Positions 1 to 10,373 of a stretch of DNA of 64,000 bases are shown piece by piece. Under the pieces are notes generated by a model. The model searched no databases and was not told the origin of the DNA. It worked only from the letters and a program-made list of their open reading frames with translations. Each line of letters begins with the position of its first letter. Position 1 is the stretch's first letter. The translations under genes were made by a program, and so were the position numbers. Location: contig CM056736.1 of NCBI GenBank assembly GCA_029844215.1, forward strand, positions 20,769,501 through 20,833,500, written 5' to 3'. Source of the stretch: Przewalskia tangutica. Taxonomy: Eukaryota > Streptophyta > Magnoliopsida > Solanales > Solanaceae.

Positions 1-1221
1 ACGGTCCTAAATAGAGAAATGACAAAAAGATGATGAAATGAGCTTGATTTAGATGGAATTGAAACTAAAAGGGCCAAGAAATGAAGCCTAAGAAGTCCCT
101 GAAAATATAGGAGAAATCAGACGAAGTCCAGACGAGAAAATGACAAAAATCAGGAAAAAAAATCAGGCTACAGGACTTACGGCACCGCGGTGCCAAAAGA
201 TCTGCGAGTTCGGGTTGGCTACAGGACTTCCGGCACCGCGGTGCCAGCCTGCAGGACCGCGGTGCCGAGGCGCGTTTTTCCAGATCCGAGGCGAAATTGG
301 CCAGGGACAGAAGGGTCCAGAGCACACAATTTTTGCAGCATATTTTAGCCATTGGGACAAAATTTAGGGATTATTCTATCATCCATCATAACACACATCA
401 CGAGGCAAGTCTTACAGGCTACGATTGGAGACCTAGTTCTAAGTATTTCTTTTCTTTTCCCTTAGTTTATTTCAGTTATGTTGAATTGTAATTTAGTTCT
501 TGACATGACAATGTTTAGGAGCTAATTACTTTATTAGGGTTTTCCTATTGAATCGCTTGAAACTCTATTTCATGAATTAATGCATTAGTTTGATTTCTTC
601 TTCACTTGATTAAGATTTATTCAATATTTGATATGAATGTTTGATAGTTAACTGGTCATTAATTATCATAATCTATATGATTTCGAATCAAGAACCGAGA
701 TGAGAGATTTGAATATGTTGTAATTGAATAGACATAGGTTAAAATCGCGGACGAAAGTACCCCAATACTTGTGTAGCATTATAGGTTATTGTTCTTAATC
801 CTCATATGTGGTAAATCCTATCATAGAAATATAGAAGGGTTATGTACTGGGGTTGAGCGATTATATATCCTAACCGGAATATAAGACAGTCTAGTTAACC
901 GCTATCTTAACGTAGAAGAAGAAGTCATTCCAGTTGCATTAAGGATTGAAAAAAGTGGATAGTTGAGGATATTGGAAGCCCTAATTCCTTCATAACTGAT
1001 TTAAACTAAAGTATTATCATAATTAGTTTATTTTCTGCAATTACTTATTCTTAGTTGTTAGATAAAAATACAAACAAATTAACGTTCACCAAATAGAAAC
1101 TAAAGCTTAGATAATCGGTACTTGATAACCAGTCTCTGTGGACGATATTCGGCCTTACAGACTATATTACTTGTAACGATACGTACATTTGCGTGAGCAC
1201 GTGGAAATATCCGTCTAACAG
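1..1221 (+). mobile_element. Gypsy LTR-like sequence, left edge cut by window
   Basis: No coding sequence is visible. The right end, around 1128-1221, reads like the end of a plant Gypsy LTR or leader: a 'ctctgtggacgatattcgg' stretch is followed by a run of 'ttacttg' and 'acatttgcgtgagcac' and ends in 'ctaaca'. That arrangement is familiar from Athila/TAT-type Gypsy LTRs, so the assignment rests on family resemblance. The left part carries three copies of a GC-rich palindrome at 181-194, 232-245 and 254-266 (the last lacks one base). The left boundary lies outside the window and no second LTR was seen, so element type and orientation are tentative. Confidence 0.45.
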
Positions 1222-1296
1222 TTGTAGGGCCCACTTGTTTTCCTAGTAATAATCACACTGACACCCAAAAGTTGACACCAATTACATATAAATGTT

Positions 1297-1657
1297 TAGT
1301 CACTTAGAGCTTGCTCCCATGATGCCACATCAATCCTTGCATGCATATTATTCTACCTAATAGATTTTATATCAACTTAGTCATTTGGGTAATTCATCTA
1401 CATGCTACACGTAACATTCCCACTTAATTTGTCCCCCATTATAGTTTACCAATTAGTCGATCAACATAACCAAGTAGTCGATCATTATTGTCGATTGGCT
1501 GATCACTATCGTTCATTAGCCGATTGGTCCTAAATTAGGTTCGGTGAACATCCTTTCTTTATTGGCATATACAAATATGACATAACTTCTCAAAACTCGG
1601 GTCTACTTGCATACATCTAGTGGTTCAAAACTTTGCCCGAAAGTACGGGATGTTACA
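1297..1657 (-). mobile_element. Truncated Gypsy LTR fragment
   Basis: This stretch aligns by eye with the last 390 bases (about 5410-5797) of the solo LTR at 3761-5797. Shared landmarks are 'acatgctacacgtaacatt', the repeated 'gattagccgat' words, and the end 'cccgaaagtac..g.tgttaca'. On the minus strand the copy begins with TGTAACA at 1657, the start of this LTR family. The other end is lost near 1297. It directly abuts a LINE fragment at 1658, so it probably inserted into that LINE before truncation. Confidence 0.75.
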
Positions 1658-1890
1658 TAGATCCTGACATATTAGTATGTTTTGCACTATTATTCTTCCA
1701 GCCACAAATGCATTTTAGTTTGCATATATTATACTTGGCAAAACTTCCTTCAATCTATTTGTGAGGACCTTGGATATAATTTTATATATGGTGTTACAAC
1801 AAGCAATTGGCCTGAAGTCAACCACAGTTTCAACATGGTCAGACTTTGGTACCGAAAAAATGATTGTGGAGTTCCATGCCTTCAAATAAT
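1658..1890 (-). pseudogene. L1-type LINE reverse transcriptase fragment
   Basis: The minus strand encodes a short piece of non-LTR reverse transcriptase. Readable motifs are 'NSTII', then 'VDFRPIACCNTIYKI', then 'LTNRLKEVLPSII', and 'NAFVAGRII', with an in-frame stop just before NAF. These match the order of the conserved RT palm motifs in plant L1-type LINEs, where the enzyme copies LINE RNA at a nicked target. No catalytic 'YADD' region is present because the fragment is cut at 1658 by an LTR fragment. Its upstream end at about 1890 abuts the RT of a Gypsy element. It is a relic with no intact reading frame. Confidence 0.75.
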
Positions 1891-2365
1891 ACTAATATAA
1901 ATTTTCTCAATTGTTTCTTAAAGACACAATTCATGAGGGATTGAAAGGTTTCATGTGCATTAGTTAGGCTAAAAGGCATTACTCTGAACTTCCAAAGACC
2001 ATGGTGTGTTCTAAATGCAGTTTTGTGTTCTTTCCCTTTTTTCATTCTCACCGGATGGTACCCAGCCCTATCCACCTTAGAAAACACATTTTCCCCAAAT
2101 AATTCATCCAGTAGGTCATCTATCATAGGTATGGGGTACTTGTTCTTCACAGTTACTCTATTTAGCCTCTTATAGTCTACACACAACCTCCATGTGATTT
2201 TTTTTTAACTAACATTGTAGGTGATACAAAAGTTGACTGGATAGGTACCATAGTTTCAGCCTTAACCATATCTGCAATGATAGACTCAATATTATTCTTT
2301 TGATCATAAGAGTATATGTAGGGTCTTAAGTTGAAGGGTTGAGCCTCATGGATGAGGTTGATCAT
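1890..2365 (-). pseudogene. Gypsy reverse transcriptase remnant (Gypsy-1 pol)
   Basis: Minus-strand RT of a Ty3/Gypsy retrotransposon. The N-terminal 'RPYIYSYDQKNNIE' and 'FVSPTMLVKKK' segments (2365-2190) are followed, after a small frame break, by 'CVDYKRLNRVT.KNKYPIP', 'LFGENVFSKVD', 'HKTAFRTHHG' and 'VMPFSLTNA..TFQSLMN'. These are the conserved RT blocks of the family. The conserved 'FxDDIL' catalytic block is missing because sequence similarity stops near 1890, where a LINE fragment begins. RNase H and integrase are absent. The coding order gag-protease-RT runs from 6445 down to 1890, so this is the truncated 3' part of that element. Confidence 0.9.
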
Positions 2366-2832
2366 ATGATCACACTATCTTTTTGGTGGTAACTCAATAG
2401 GTTCTTAAAACAGGATTTGGTATTTTTGCAATAACCTATCAATAGTAGGGGCACAATTTGTTTCTCTTTATTACTATTCCTGTATTGATCATTGAGAGCT
2501 CAACTATCACTTCACAAGTGCCACATTGTAGCATTCTTCTCAGCTTCTCAGTGTTAATTGTTGATACTCTAGAATCATCATGCACTTCATATAGTGTGAC
2601 CATTTTCCCATTAGATATGAAGCTTAGGTTGTGTGGTCTAGTATGCAAGATCACTGGGGCCACCTCATCTATCCATTCCATCCCAGTATCATACATATCC
2701 TCATACCTTCAGCAGACTGAGTTTAAAATTGAATTGTTCACCCTGCATCTTATATTTAAATGATGGACTTTCTAATTGTCAACGCATCTCCTATCCATTA
2801 GCTGCCATTACCCTCAGAGGTTTCCTCATAGG
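2366..2832 (-). pseudogene. Gypsy-1 protease-RT linker
   Basis: Between the protease and RT blocks the minus strand still carries a broken reading frame (2696-2439) with 'GMEWIDEVAPVILHT' and 'VTLYEVHDDS'. Plant Gypsy elements usually have a linker here, where the protease domain grades into the RT domain. Stops and frame changes show it is no longer coding. I recognise no separate domain. Confidence 0.6.
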
Positions 2833-3096
2833 TTACATTAATAACCTTAATCTCTTAACAATGTATGGGTCAATGAATGAATGGGTGGAACCATTGTCTA
2901 TCAACAATGTCAAGGGTATTTTACTAGCATACCCTATGATCTTAATAGTGGAGATTTTTCCTTTGGTAGAACTTAAACCTAGTAGTGCATTTAGTGAAAC
3001 CTCAGGTTGCTCATCTCCTGGTTCTTCTACTGTCTCAACCACATCTACAAACTCCTTATGCGGTTCTTCTTCACCTTCCATTTTTATCCCTTCCAT
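2833..3096 (-). pseudogene. Gypsy-1 aspartic protease
   Basis: The minus-strand frame holds the retropepsin signature 'LLIDNGSTHSFID', in which the usual catalytic Asp-Ser/Thr-Gly appears as D-N-G. It is preceded by an acidic Glu/Asp-rich linker ('MEGEEEPHKEF', 'VEEPGDEQPEVSLNALLG'). That layout is typical of plant Gypsy polyproteins, in which the protease separates gag from pol. Just upstream, at about 3105-3165, a degenerate gag zinc knuckle can be read (C-x-E-K-Y-T-P-G-H-stop-C), so the gag-protease order is preserved. It is part of one old element. Confidence 0.85.
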
Positions 3097-3104
3097 AACA
3101 TGAA

Positions 3105-3755
3105 ACCCTTTTGTTTTGCACTAGTGACCTGGAGTGTACTTCTCTTTACATCTATACCACAATCCTTATTCCCTTAGAGTTTCAAGATGTGGAGGTAGAT
3201 TGGTTTGAATGGAAGTCTGGTTTGTGGGTTTTTATTAGGAGAAGTTTGTTTAAAAGGGGCTTGGAAGTTTTGGATATGTGTTGGTCTGTGTGGTGTTTGT
3301 TTGGTTTTTGGGATAGGCAATGGCTAGTGGTTTGGGAGTAGAATGTGGAGGGTATCTGGTAGTTACAAAAGATATGAGTGCCTTGAAGGATTCTTCATAT
3401 AACTTAGCCACTTCATAGGTATCCAACATAGTTGTAGGATTTGCCAATTTCACTAAGGGTTTAATTTCAGGTTTAAGCCCATTAATGAAACTGGCAACTT
3501 AGTGTGTTTCATTAAGTAAGGGATTCAATTTCCATGTAACTGGTTAACTCTTCAAACTTATTTTGGTATTGATCCACAGTTCCATATTGTGTAAGTTTGT
3601 TGAATTTTTCCACAATATCTTGAGGTCTTAAACTCCCAAACCTCCTACAGACCTCAGTACAGAACCTGCTCCAGGTCATGGCACCTTAGGTTTATAGTAT
3701 ACCCATCCAACCAGATATCTACCTTATCCCCAATGTGTACAGAGGCATAACTCAA
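3105..3755 (-). pseudogene. Gypsy-1 gag, C-terminal part
   Basis: Gag coats the element RNA and forms the particle. The minus strand here carries broken gag sequence: a zinc-knuckle remnant near 3105-3165 with an internal stop, a segment at 3453-3250 containing 'KLANPTTMLDTYEVAKLYEES', and the start of the conserved core at about 3755-3650 ('SVHIGDKVDIWLDG'). That core is cut at 3755 by the solo LTR and resumes at 5803 in the same frame once the LTR and one target-site copy are set aside. The part between is interrupted by stops and frameshifts. Confidence 0.8.
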
Positions 3756-3760
3756 CTTTT
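3756..3760. repeat. Target-site duplication CTTTT, left copy
   Basis: The five bases CTTTT precede the TG of the solo LTR and are repeated exactly at 5798-5802 after its terminal CA. Five-base duplications are the normal integrase footprint of LTR retrotransposons. Confidence 0.92.
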
Positions 3761-5797
3761 TGTCACGGCCCAAATCGGAGGGCCATGACGGGCTCCTGGA
3801 CCTTACCTATCGGGTACCACTAATCATATACTTACATCTACCCATAATTAAACACGGGCCACAATGGTCGTCACCCAATACTATACTGATATATGAAAAC
3901 AGTAAGTGGGAAAAGAACTATGTACAATCTGAACCCGAATGACCATCTTATATATATACATACCAAGGTCGAGAAGGCCATACGTGACTACCACACACAT
4001 GACATTTGTCTATAAGCCTCTAGAGAGTACATGACATCACAAAGATGGAACAGAGCCCCGCCATACCCATATGTACATGTAAATATACCGTACACTCCAA
4101 AATAAGGGGAGTGCTCTAAATTTCGTCTAGTCAGAAACCTACTAATATGGATCATCGTCTTGCCTGCGTGAACATGCGGGCATAAAATACAACATCCCCC
4201 GACAAAAATGATGTCAGTACGACTGATAGACTGAGTATGTCAGGTATGAACAATAGCATAACCGGAATATAACAACAAGCTGAAATAGAAACAACCGACA
4301 AAACTAGCCGACAACAACAATGGATGGAATTAGCTAACAACAACAGTGGACGGAATTAGCCGACAAAACTAGCCAACATAGACAGCCAGTAGCAACAGCC
4401 GATAGAAATAACTGACCAGTAATACATGTCTCTGAGGGCCCTAATATGTATAAATGTCATGCATGATGCGAATGCGGTATGTATATATATATATTGGCTT
4501 CATCGGGCATCTTCTTTTCCATAACAACTTCTGTGAGAATCATATCATTTCGGCCTCTGTGGGCATAATCATTATCATATTAGCCTCATTGGGCATCTTT
4601 ATTTTCATGATAGTCTGTACTAGGTGTAGGTGGTGTGCGTATATAACACCATTCCTCTTTCCCCATCCCCTACATATATATAATTTATACCATTTAGTAG
4701 TGTATATAACACATGTGGGTCTAGGGTAATACATGAATATAATGCAAATGGATGAATGACAATGAAACGTTCTGGCCTTATCGGATGACATAATATCTTT
4801 CTACCTTCGGCTAACATTGAAAATCATAACATATTTCCCATATACCTCAATAAGGATATATGAACTTATTTAGATATGCTTTTAACATAGGAATGAATAA
4901 CATACACATCCTTAACAACTAAGAGTAAAAAAAATTATGAAACAATATCACGGTTACGTTTTATTACATGGAATATGCCAAAACAAAGAATGATTTACCT
5001 TAACATACCTTAGCCGATATCGACCCTTTTACTGACGATGATGAAACCAACCCCTTTATAAGTTAATCTAGAATGTTAGGGACTATCATGATTCCACCTT
5101 ACTTCCCCTAAAGAAAGCTAAAATACTTGTACTCAACGCCAACCAATGCTCTATGTAAACCCACGGGAACAACGAGACTAACCAGTAGGCAACCCATGTA
5201 TCGTTTTTGGAGAAATCTTATATTGTATTCTTAGTATTAGCACTCATTTGCTGCCCCAAAAAGTAAGTATCCCGTTTCTTGCTGCTTAGTGAAGTTGTCA
5301 CATCTAAATTATCTCATTTCACATGTAAAGGCTAAGAAAATAAAAGTGTGGACTTAAGGACACTTCATCCCTATTTACACGTGTAAAATCTATGATGACT
5401 TATATCAATAGAAGTCACTTTAGATGCTACATCAATCCTTGTATGCATACTATTCCACCTAGTTGATTTTATATCAACCTAGTCATTTAGGTAATTCATT
5501 CACATGCTACACGTAACATTCCCACTTAATTTATCCCTCGCTATAGTTTAATCGATTAGCCGATCCTTGTTATCTCTCACTATAATTTACCAATTAGTTG
5601 ATCAGCATTACCAAGTAGTCGATCATGTTATCGATTGGCTGATCATTATCGTTCATTAGTCGATAGATCCCAAATTAGGTTCGGGGCGCATCCTTTCTTT
5701 ATTGGCATATATGAATATGACATAACTTTCCAAAACTCGGGTCTACTTGCATACGTCTAGCGGTTCGAAACATCACCCGAAAGTACAGGGTGTTACA
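3761..5797 (-). mobile_element. Solo Gypsy LTR (2,037 bp)
   Basis: The sequence starts TGTCACGGCCCAAAT and ends AGGGTGTTACA, so it has the TG...CA termini of an LTR; on the minus strand it starts TGTAACA and ends CGTGACA. Perfect CTTTT duplications flank it. Outside it, the gag reading frame of Gypsy-1 continues on both sides with no other internal retrotransposon sequence, which defines a solo LTR left by LTR-LTR recombination. Related LTRs occur at 1297-1657, 23117-25537, 25801-27408 and, in opposite orientation, 59703-61976. Short reading frames inside (for example 4454-4729) are AT-rich LTR sequence and not genes. Confidence 0.93.
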
Positions 5798-5802
5798 CTT
5801 TT
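5798..5802. repeat. Target-site duplication CTTTT, right copy
   Basis: Exact partner of the CTTTT at 3756-3760, immediately after the terminal ACA of the solo LTR. Confidence 0.92.
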
Positions 5803-6445
5803 CATGGTCAGAAATATTATACAATTCAAAGAACTTTTTGCATTTTCTTAACCAGCTTCTAGGGTTAGTACCATCAAATTCAGGGAAGTATTTTAGGCTT
5901 GCGGAACCTCGGGTTGTTCATGGCTTCAGAGGTGTGTACAATGGCACTAGTTAGAATGGATGGTGAGGATGAATAATTAAAGTTTCTGAAAATTGGAGAA
6001 CTAGAAAATAGAGGCGCTGGGGAAATGTAAAACCTCGACCCACACTATAAGTCAATGGTGTATATGAAGCATGTGAGATATGAACATGAGTTATGCTACC
6101 TGAAGCTTGGTCGACCTCATGTATAGCTGGTACTGGATGTGTTCCAGTAGGATTTACTCCAGTGGTGTTGTTTGCATGTGTCGCCGCCGGTGTGGTTGGT
6201 GTTGAACCTCCCAATTGTGTCAGATTTAAGACCGATAACATGAGTTCGAGCTTTCTGTTGGTTTCTCGAGCTTCATCTAACTGCGATTGAAACTGATTTT
6301 GATTATTTTCTAGGGATTCAAATGTCTTGCCTATGTCTTCGGCGAAAACGACAAGTTGTGTCTTGATAGGTTGGATGTCGTCATAAATATATTGCAGCTT
6401 CGATGTGATTGTTGTTACCGCTGTCGGAACTAATTCTGATACCAT
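5803..6445 (-). pseudogene. Gypsy-1 gag, N-terminal part
   Basis: The minus-strand frame begins with an ATG at 6445 that overlaps the primer-binding site, a compact arrangement known from some plant Gypsy elements (Reina-like chromoviruses). Its first 164 codons are open. They include a helical region ('LENNQNQFQSQLDEARETNRK', about residues 45-65) that looks like a short coiled coil, followed by a Thr/Pro/Ala-rich linker. The frame then shifts, and the conserved gag core ('WFKKCKKFFELYNI'-like words) runs into the solo LTR at 5802. It acts as nucleocapsid precursor in intact relatives; here it is broken. Confidence 0.8.
6435..6444 (-). other. Primer-binding site of Gypsy-1
   Basis: On the minus strand TGGTATCAGA at 6444-6435 matches the 3' end of initiator methionine tRNA, one base after an LTR end reading TTACA (6450-6446). 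It overlaps the gag start codon at 6445. Confidence 0.8.
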
Positions 6446-6720
6446 TGTAATAAGAGCTTGGAAGCTCAGCTACAATGATGATCGTAACATAGAGGAAAGA
6501 GAAATAAAAGAGAGAAGGAGTAATTTTGATATATTTCTGATAAAATCAACAGTGCTACAGACCTAACTATAAAATAAGAACAAAACGTAATGGTCCCCTA
6601 GATCAACAAAATTGTGGGACTAAATACTCAATACTACATTATAGAATATCTAACTTAAGGGATCTAAACTTAATTATTTAAACTTACTACTATTTGTCAC
6701 AATGCACATTTATGACATTG
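6446..6720 (-). mobile_element. 5' LTR of Gypsy-1 (start approximate)
   Basis: The LTR ends at 6446 (minus-strand TTACA) next to the primer site. Its start, a minus-strand TG, lies near 6700-6720, but the second LTR is missing so the exact base cannot be fixed. It is AT-rich, as expected of a short Gypsy LTR. Confidence 0.55.
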
Positions 6721-7225
6721 TACCAGCAATTTTGTAATTACCGATGGGTTAAGAACAAGCGGCGCAATTCCTTGACGAACATTAACACTTTTCATCTTCC
6801 TAGCATCCTTCGATTGCGGTATCCCTTTACGAACAAACGTAGTAGGCGTTTGTGTCGAATGTTCCCTCCCTCTCCCTCCGGTCTTCGATCCCTTCGCTAT
6901 GTCCAGCTTAGCTTAGAAGAGCTCTCATTCTAGAGAGAAAGTTTTTTGAGTTTACAAAGGTGTGATTTGGCATACTACTTTTCATAGAAAGCTTTTCATA
7001 CTCCGTTCAATATATTCACCATAAAATTATAATTTTCTTCAAGCTCTACATCTGCATTGAAAGTTTTCTCATGGTTCTTTCAAGTTACAATTAGAAATTT
7101 TGATATTGTTTGAAATTGAATTGAATGATACAAGAATATATCTTTTTATTTTGTAATTTGAAAGCTTATGTGCAGTGCACATGTCGAGGGCCTCCATTTA
7201 TTTTGACAACAAAAGTAGCGATTAT
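6721..7225. other. Unassigned sequence
   Basis: A short open frame at 6694-6933 is rich in Arg and Ser, with a pyrimidine-rich stretch 'ccctccctctccctccgg' near 6865-6885. It matches no protein family I recognise and straddles the likely LTR end. The rest is AT-rich and without clear structure. Confidence 0.4.
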
Positions 7226-7262
7226 CTTAGGATCAACAACAACAATAACATACCCAGTAAAA
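7226..7262 (-). mobile_element. Short LINE/SINE 3' tail remnant
   Basis: The 'aacaacaacaataacataccca' string followed by 'gtaaaattt' resembles the 3' tail (TTG repeats on the minus strand) of the RTE-type LINE ending at 20063. Only about 40 bases are recognisable. Confidence 0.45.
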
Positions 7263-7971
7263 TTTCAAAACGTAGAATATGGAAAAGATAAACTTAATTA
7301 GGATAAAGTTAACTTTTTTTATTACATTAAGGACTATTTCCATTATATTTATACATCAAGGATAACACAAAACCAAAGCACATACGTTAAGGATCATTTT
7401 CTCCTTTTGTGACACTTGCCATTGACGCTTTAACAATTAACATGAACTGATGGTAACAATTTTTATCAGCTCGTTTTTGTTTTATATTATGCTCTTCTTG
7501 TTCTAATCACAGTGATGGGTATGGGTGAAATAAATAATTGACTAAATTCTACTTAATCCTCTAAATTAACCTTTTGAGCTTGAATTAATACACCCTCTTC
7601 ACCTTAACCTCATTATTCATATATAGCATCAAAAGTCAAAATGAAATGTTATTATTTTAGATTTAATATTATTTAATCATTCTTAAAATTCATTGAAGGT
7701 TTAAAATGGCCTTAAATTATTGTGAGTTTTTTTCCTTCTTAAAATTTCATTAGCTCTATGTTGAATTCCAGATGTTCCTTAAAAGCTTCAAACTACTGAT
7801 CATGCTTTTATCCTTATTTTTATGTGTTACAAGTATAATTGCATTTATAAAAGATTTTCTTTAGTTAATAAAGGACTTTTTCATGGGAATTTTAAAAAAT
7901 ATACAGCTTAATACAATATTTTACACTTACTACAAACATCTACCATGTATAAAAGTGTATAGTAGTATATA
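7263..7971. other. AT-rich sequence, nothing recognised
   Basis: No gene, RNA or element ends were recognised; only short AT-rich runs are present. Confidence 0.5.
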
Positions 7972-8152
7972 TAAGCAGGGGCAGAGCAAATATATAACTT
8001 ACATGTTTGGCTGAACTCAATAGCTTCGATCCAAGCTTTGTATTTGTCTTAAATTTTTTGAATATGTACAAATTATTAATTTAGAATCAGTAATTTTAAA
8101 GAACTAGAATCTCGAACCCATAAATTTCAAATTCTTGCTCCGCCTCTGTAAG
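7972..8152. mobile_element. Small MITE, 173 bp, with 4-bp flanking repeats
   Basis: The element spans 7976-8148. The left end CAGGGGCAGAGCAAA and the reverse complement of the right end CAGAGGCGGAGCAAG form imperfect terminal inverted repeats (13 of the first 15 bases shared by eye). TAAG occurs on both sides (7972-7975 and 8149-8152). The interior, with 'ctcgaacccataaatttcaaattc', resembles a common short nonautonomous element of Solanaceae. It has no coding capacity; the superfamily is not certain. Confidence 0.75.
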
Positions 8153-8594
8153 AGATGTTTATACACATTTTTACACTGTTACATAATATTATACAAACTT
8201 ATATACATATTGAATTTTGTCTTCTACGAAATTCAACCCATGGAATCCATCCAAAATGGATAAAAACATCACCAAGTAGCTCAAATCCTCATCTAAAAGC
8301 TACAAATTTTAACCACAACTTCAAAATAACTTTCCCAACAAGCTCAATCATCAATTTGTAAAAAAAATCAAACAATTCAGGAAACTCATTTTTGAGTTTT
8401 AAAGATTTTAAAACCCCCAATAATGATTTTTTAATTCTTTCACTTTAGTTCACCAAACAATGTTTAAATCTGTAATGATAAATATAAACATCACTCTCAA
8501 TTAGTTCTTAGCTTAAAAATAAAAATCATAATCATAAATTAAGAAACTATCGCCTTTTCCCGAAGTATTTCAAATTATATACAAAGTGGACTAA
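8153..8594. other. AT-rich spacer
   Basis: An open frame at 8155-8361 encodes low-complexity His/Ile/Thr-rich sequence without recognisable domains. I see no gene here. Confidence 0.5.
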
Positions 8595-8872
8595 AGCTAT
8601 GTTTGGATTAGCGGTGGGCAGAAATGATTCTAGCATAAGTGATTCTGGCAGAATTTATTTTGTCAGAAGTGATTCTGACAGAACTGATTTATGTTTGGAT
8701 GCAACAATGTAAAAGTTATTGTTCTCACTAAATGATGTTTGGATAGTTTTGATCAAAATTGCTTTTGAATGTAGAATTACCAAAATGAACATTTAGTCAA
8801 TACATATAAATAAAAATTACAAATAGATAATAGAATTTAAAGTGCAAATAGTATTTAAATATTATTACAATA

Positions 8873-9300
8873 CTAATTTTGCATGTACTCTATAATTTGA
8901 TTGCGGACTAAGTCTCGAACGTGATTCATCTCTGATGAAGAAGCTACATTAAAAACCTGTGATTGATCCAAGTTAGATGATGTATGATAATCATCATAGT
9001 GAATGATTGTGCTTTCATATTCATAAAGATCAAAATCAATATTCATTTCTACATTCCTTCTGATAAAGTTGTGTATAGTCATTGTTGCGACGACTATTTG
9101 AACCTGTGTTTCAAAATTGAACCTGGACATGCGACGTAAAATTCCAAATATGTTCTTCTATACCCCAAAAGTTCTTTCTATTGTGGACCTTAAACTTGAG
9201 TGGTAATAATTGAATATTTCATTATGATTTGCATACCCGTTAGAACGCCTAAAATCAGGAAGGTGATAACGTTCACATCTGTAGGGACCAATGGGAGGAG
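8873..9300 (-). pseudogene. Harbinger transposase, C-terminal fragment
   Basis: Reading the minus strand from about 9300, a DDE-type Harbinger transposase can be followed: 'PPPIGPYRCERYHLPDFRR', then 'YHSSLRSTIERTFGV', a stop codon where Trp is expected, then 'NIFGILRRMSRFNFETQVQIV', 'MTIHNFIRRN' and a C-terminus 'VRDLVRNQIIEYMQN' ending in a stop at 8873. 'RxxIERTFGVxK' and 'ALHNFIR'-like blocks are hallmarks of the family, which cuts and pastes DNA at TWA targets. The first two thirds, including the first two catalytic acidic residues, are missing, so it cannot be active. Confidence 0.85.
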
Positions 9301-9573
9301 GCGTCGCGGCTCTTCAGGCAATTCTTCAAAAATAATAAAAACTTTTCGATACTTCAACTTGGGTATATTTATTTCTTGTTTGTTCAAAATATAATATATT
9401 ATAGTAATAATATTCGGAGTATTTGAGAGAAGACAATAGAAAAAAAAGAAGGATAATCCTCATATAATCAGACAACGTTGGGATGTTTGAGGAGTTTAAA
9501 GTTCCAATCTGCAATTACACATGAACAAATGTCAACTTTAGTAGTATATTTTTTTTAATTAAATAGAACATGA

Positions 9574-9748
9574 GTAGTATATTTGATTTTTTTTAGTTAT
9601 TATTTCTAGATATTTAAAGAGGGTAATGAAAGTTGTATATTTGGATTATTTTAGAAATTATTTCTAGATATTTAAAGAGGGTAATGAAAGTTGTATATTT
9701 GATTTTTTTAGTAATTATTTCTAGATATTTAAAGAGGGTAATGAAAGG
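9574..9748. repeat. Three tandem copies of a ~58-bp AT-rich unit
   Basis: The core 'tatttctagatatttaaaga' followed by 'gggtaatgaaag' occurs three times in a row inside the Harbinger relic, with small differences. Confidence 0.85.
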
Positions 9749-9820
9749 TGGATAGAGTTATTGATGAAAATTAAAGAGGGTAATAAAGAAAATGGTAAAA
9801 TTCAAATTGAAATAAATGAT

Positions 9821-10080
9821 AGAAGTGATTCTGGCAGAAACTACAAATTATAGCTTCTGCCAGAAGTGCTTTTGGAGACCAAAATCACTTCTGAAAAGTC
9901 AAACCAAACATGTCAATTTTGTCATTTTCACAAAAGTAGGTACCCTGATTCTGGCAGAAGTGATTCTGGCAGAAGCTACAAATTGTAGCTTCTGCCAGAA
10001 GTGCTTTTGGAGACCAAAATCACTTCTGAAAAGCCAAATCAAACATGTCAATTTTGTTATTTTCACAAAAGTAGATACCC
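9821..10080. repeat. Tandem 136-bp duplication at Harbinger right end
   Basis: The block starting 'agaagtgattctggcagaa' at 9821 is repeated from 9957. Each copy contains an inverted repeat ('attctggcagaa' against 'ttctgccagaag') and the phrase 'ccaaaatcacttctgaaaag'. The repeat ends just before the terminal inverted repeat. Confidence 0.88.
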
Positions 10081-10143
10081 AGAAGCCAATCCAAACAGCA
10101 CTAAGTAGGCTAAGATGTGAAATATAGGCTCGTTATTTTGGTT

Positions 10144-10373
10144 ATTAAAAGACCGATATACACGTGTATTTCATGGTCCAATTTGAACACCACAAATTAC
10201 AATTCATGTATAATTGTAATTATGGTATTAGTCTTGTACTAGGAAAAAGGTATTAGAATTAGAGTAGAAAACTGTAGAATTATTTTTCTATATTCACCAT
10301 ATTTAGGAATTGTATATTTGTATATATATACCTCTCATTATCAATGAAAATAATCAAGGGATTATTTTTTACA
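10144..10373 (+). repeat. Copia-E 5' LTR (230 bp)
   Basis: Shares 'cgatatacacgtgtat', 'tagtcttgtactaggaaaa' and 'tacctctcattatcaatg' with the copy at 18698-18923. It ends in ACA directly before the primer site. The expected first bases TGT are changed (ATT), so the start is inferred from the 3' copy. The 'tatatata' segment near 10320 would be the promoter TATA region. Confidence 0.85.

Larger units (their letters stand above)
8595..10101 (-). mobile_element. PIF/Harbinger relic, 1,507 bp
   Basis: TAA at 8592-8594 and again at 10102-10104 is the 3-bp target duplication typical of the PIF/Harbinger superfamily. The termini are inverted: left AGCTATGTTTGGATTAGC and right-end complement GTGCTGTTTGGATTGGC. 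The interior holds the C-terminal part of a Harbinger transposase on the minus strand and, toward the right end, two kinds of tandem duplication. The element is too short for the usual two genes (transposase and Myb-like protein), so it is an internally deleted copy. Confidence 0.82.

Noticed and set aside
1682..1900. Plus-strand open frame of 72 codons
   Set aside because: It is the opposite strand of the LINE reverse transcriptase fragment.
8155..8361. His/Ile/Thr-rich small open frame
   Set aside because: Low-complexity AT-rich sequence between two transposons with no domain or supporting context.
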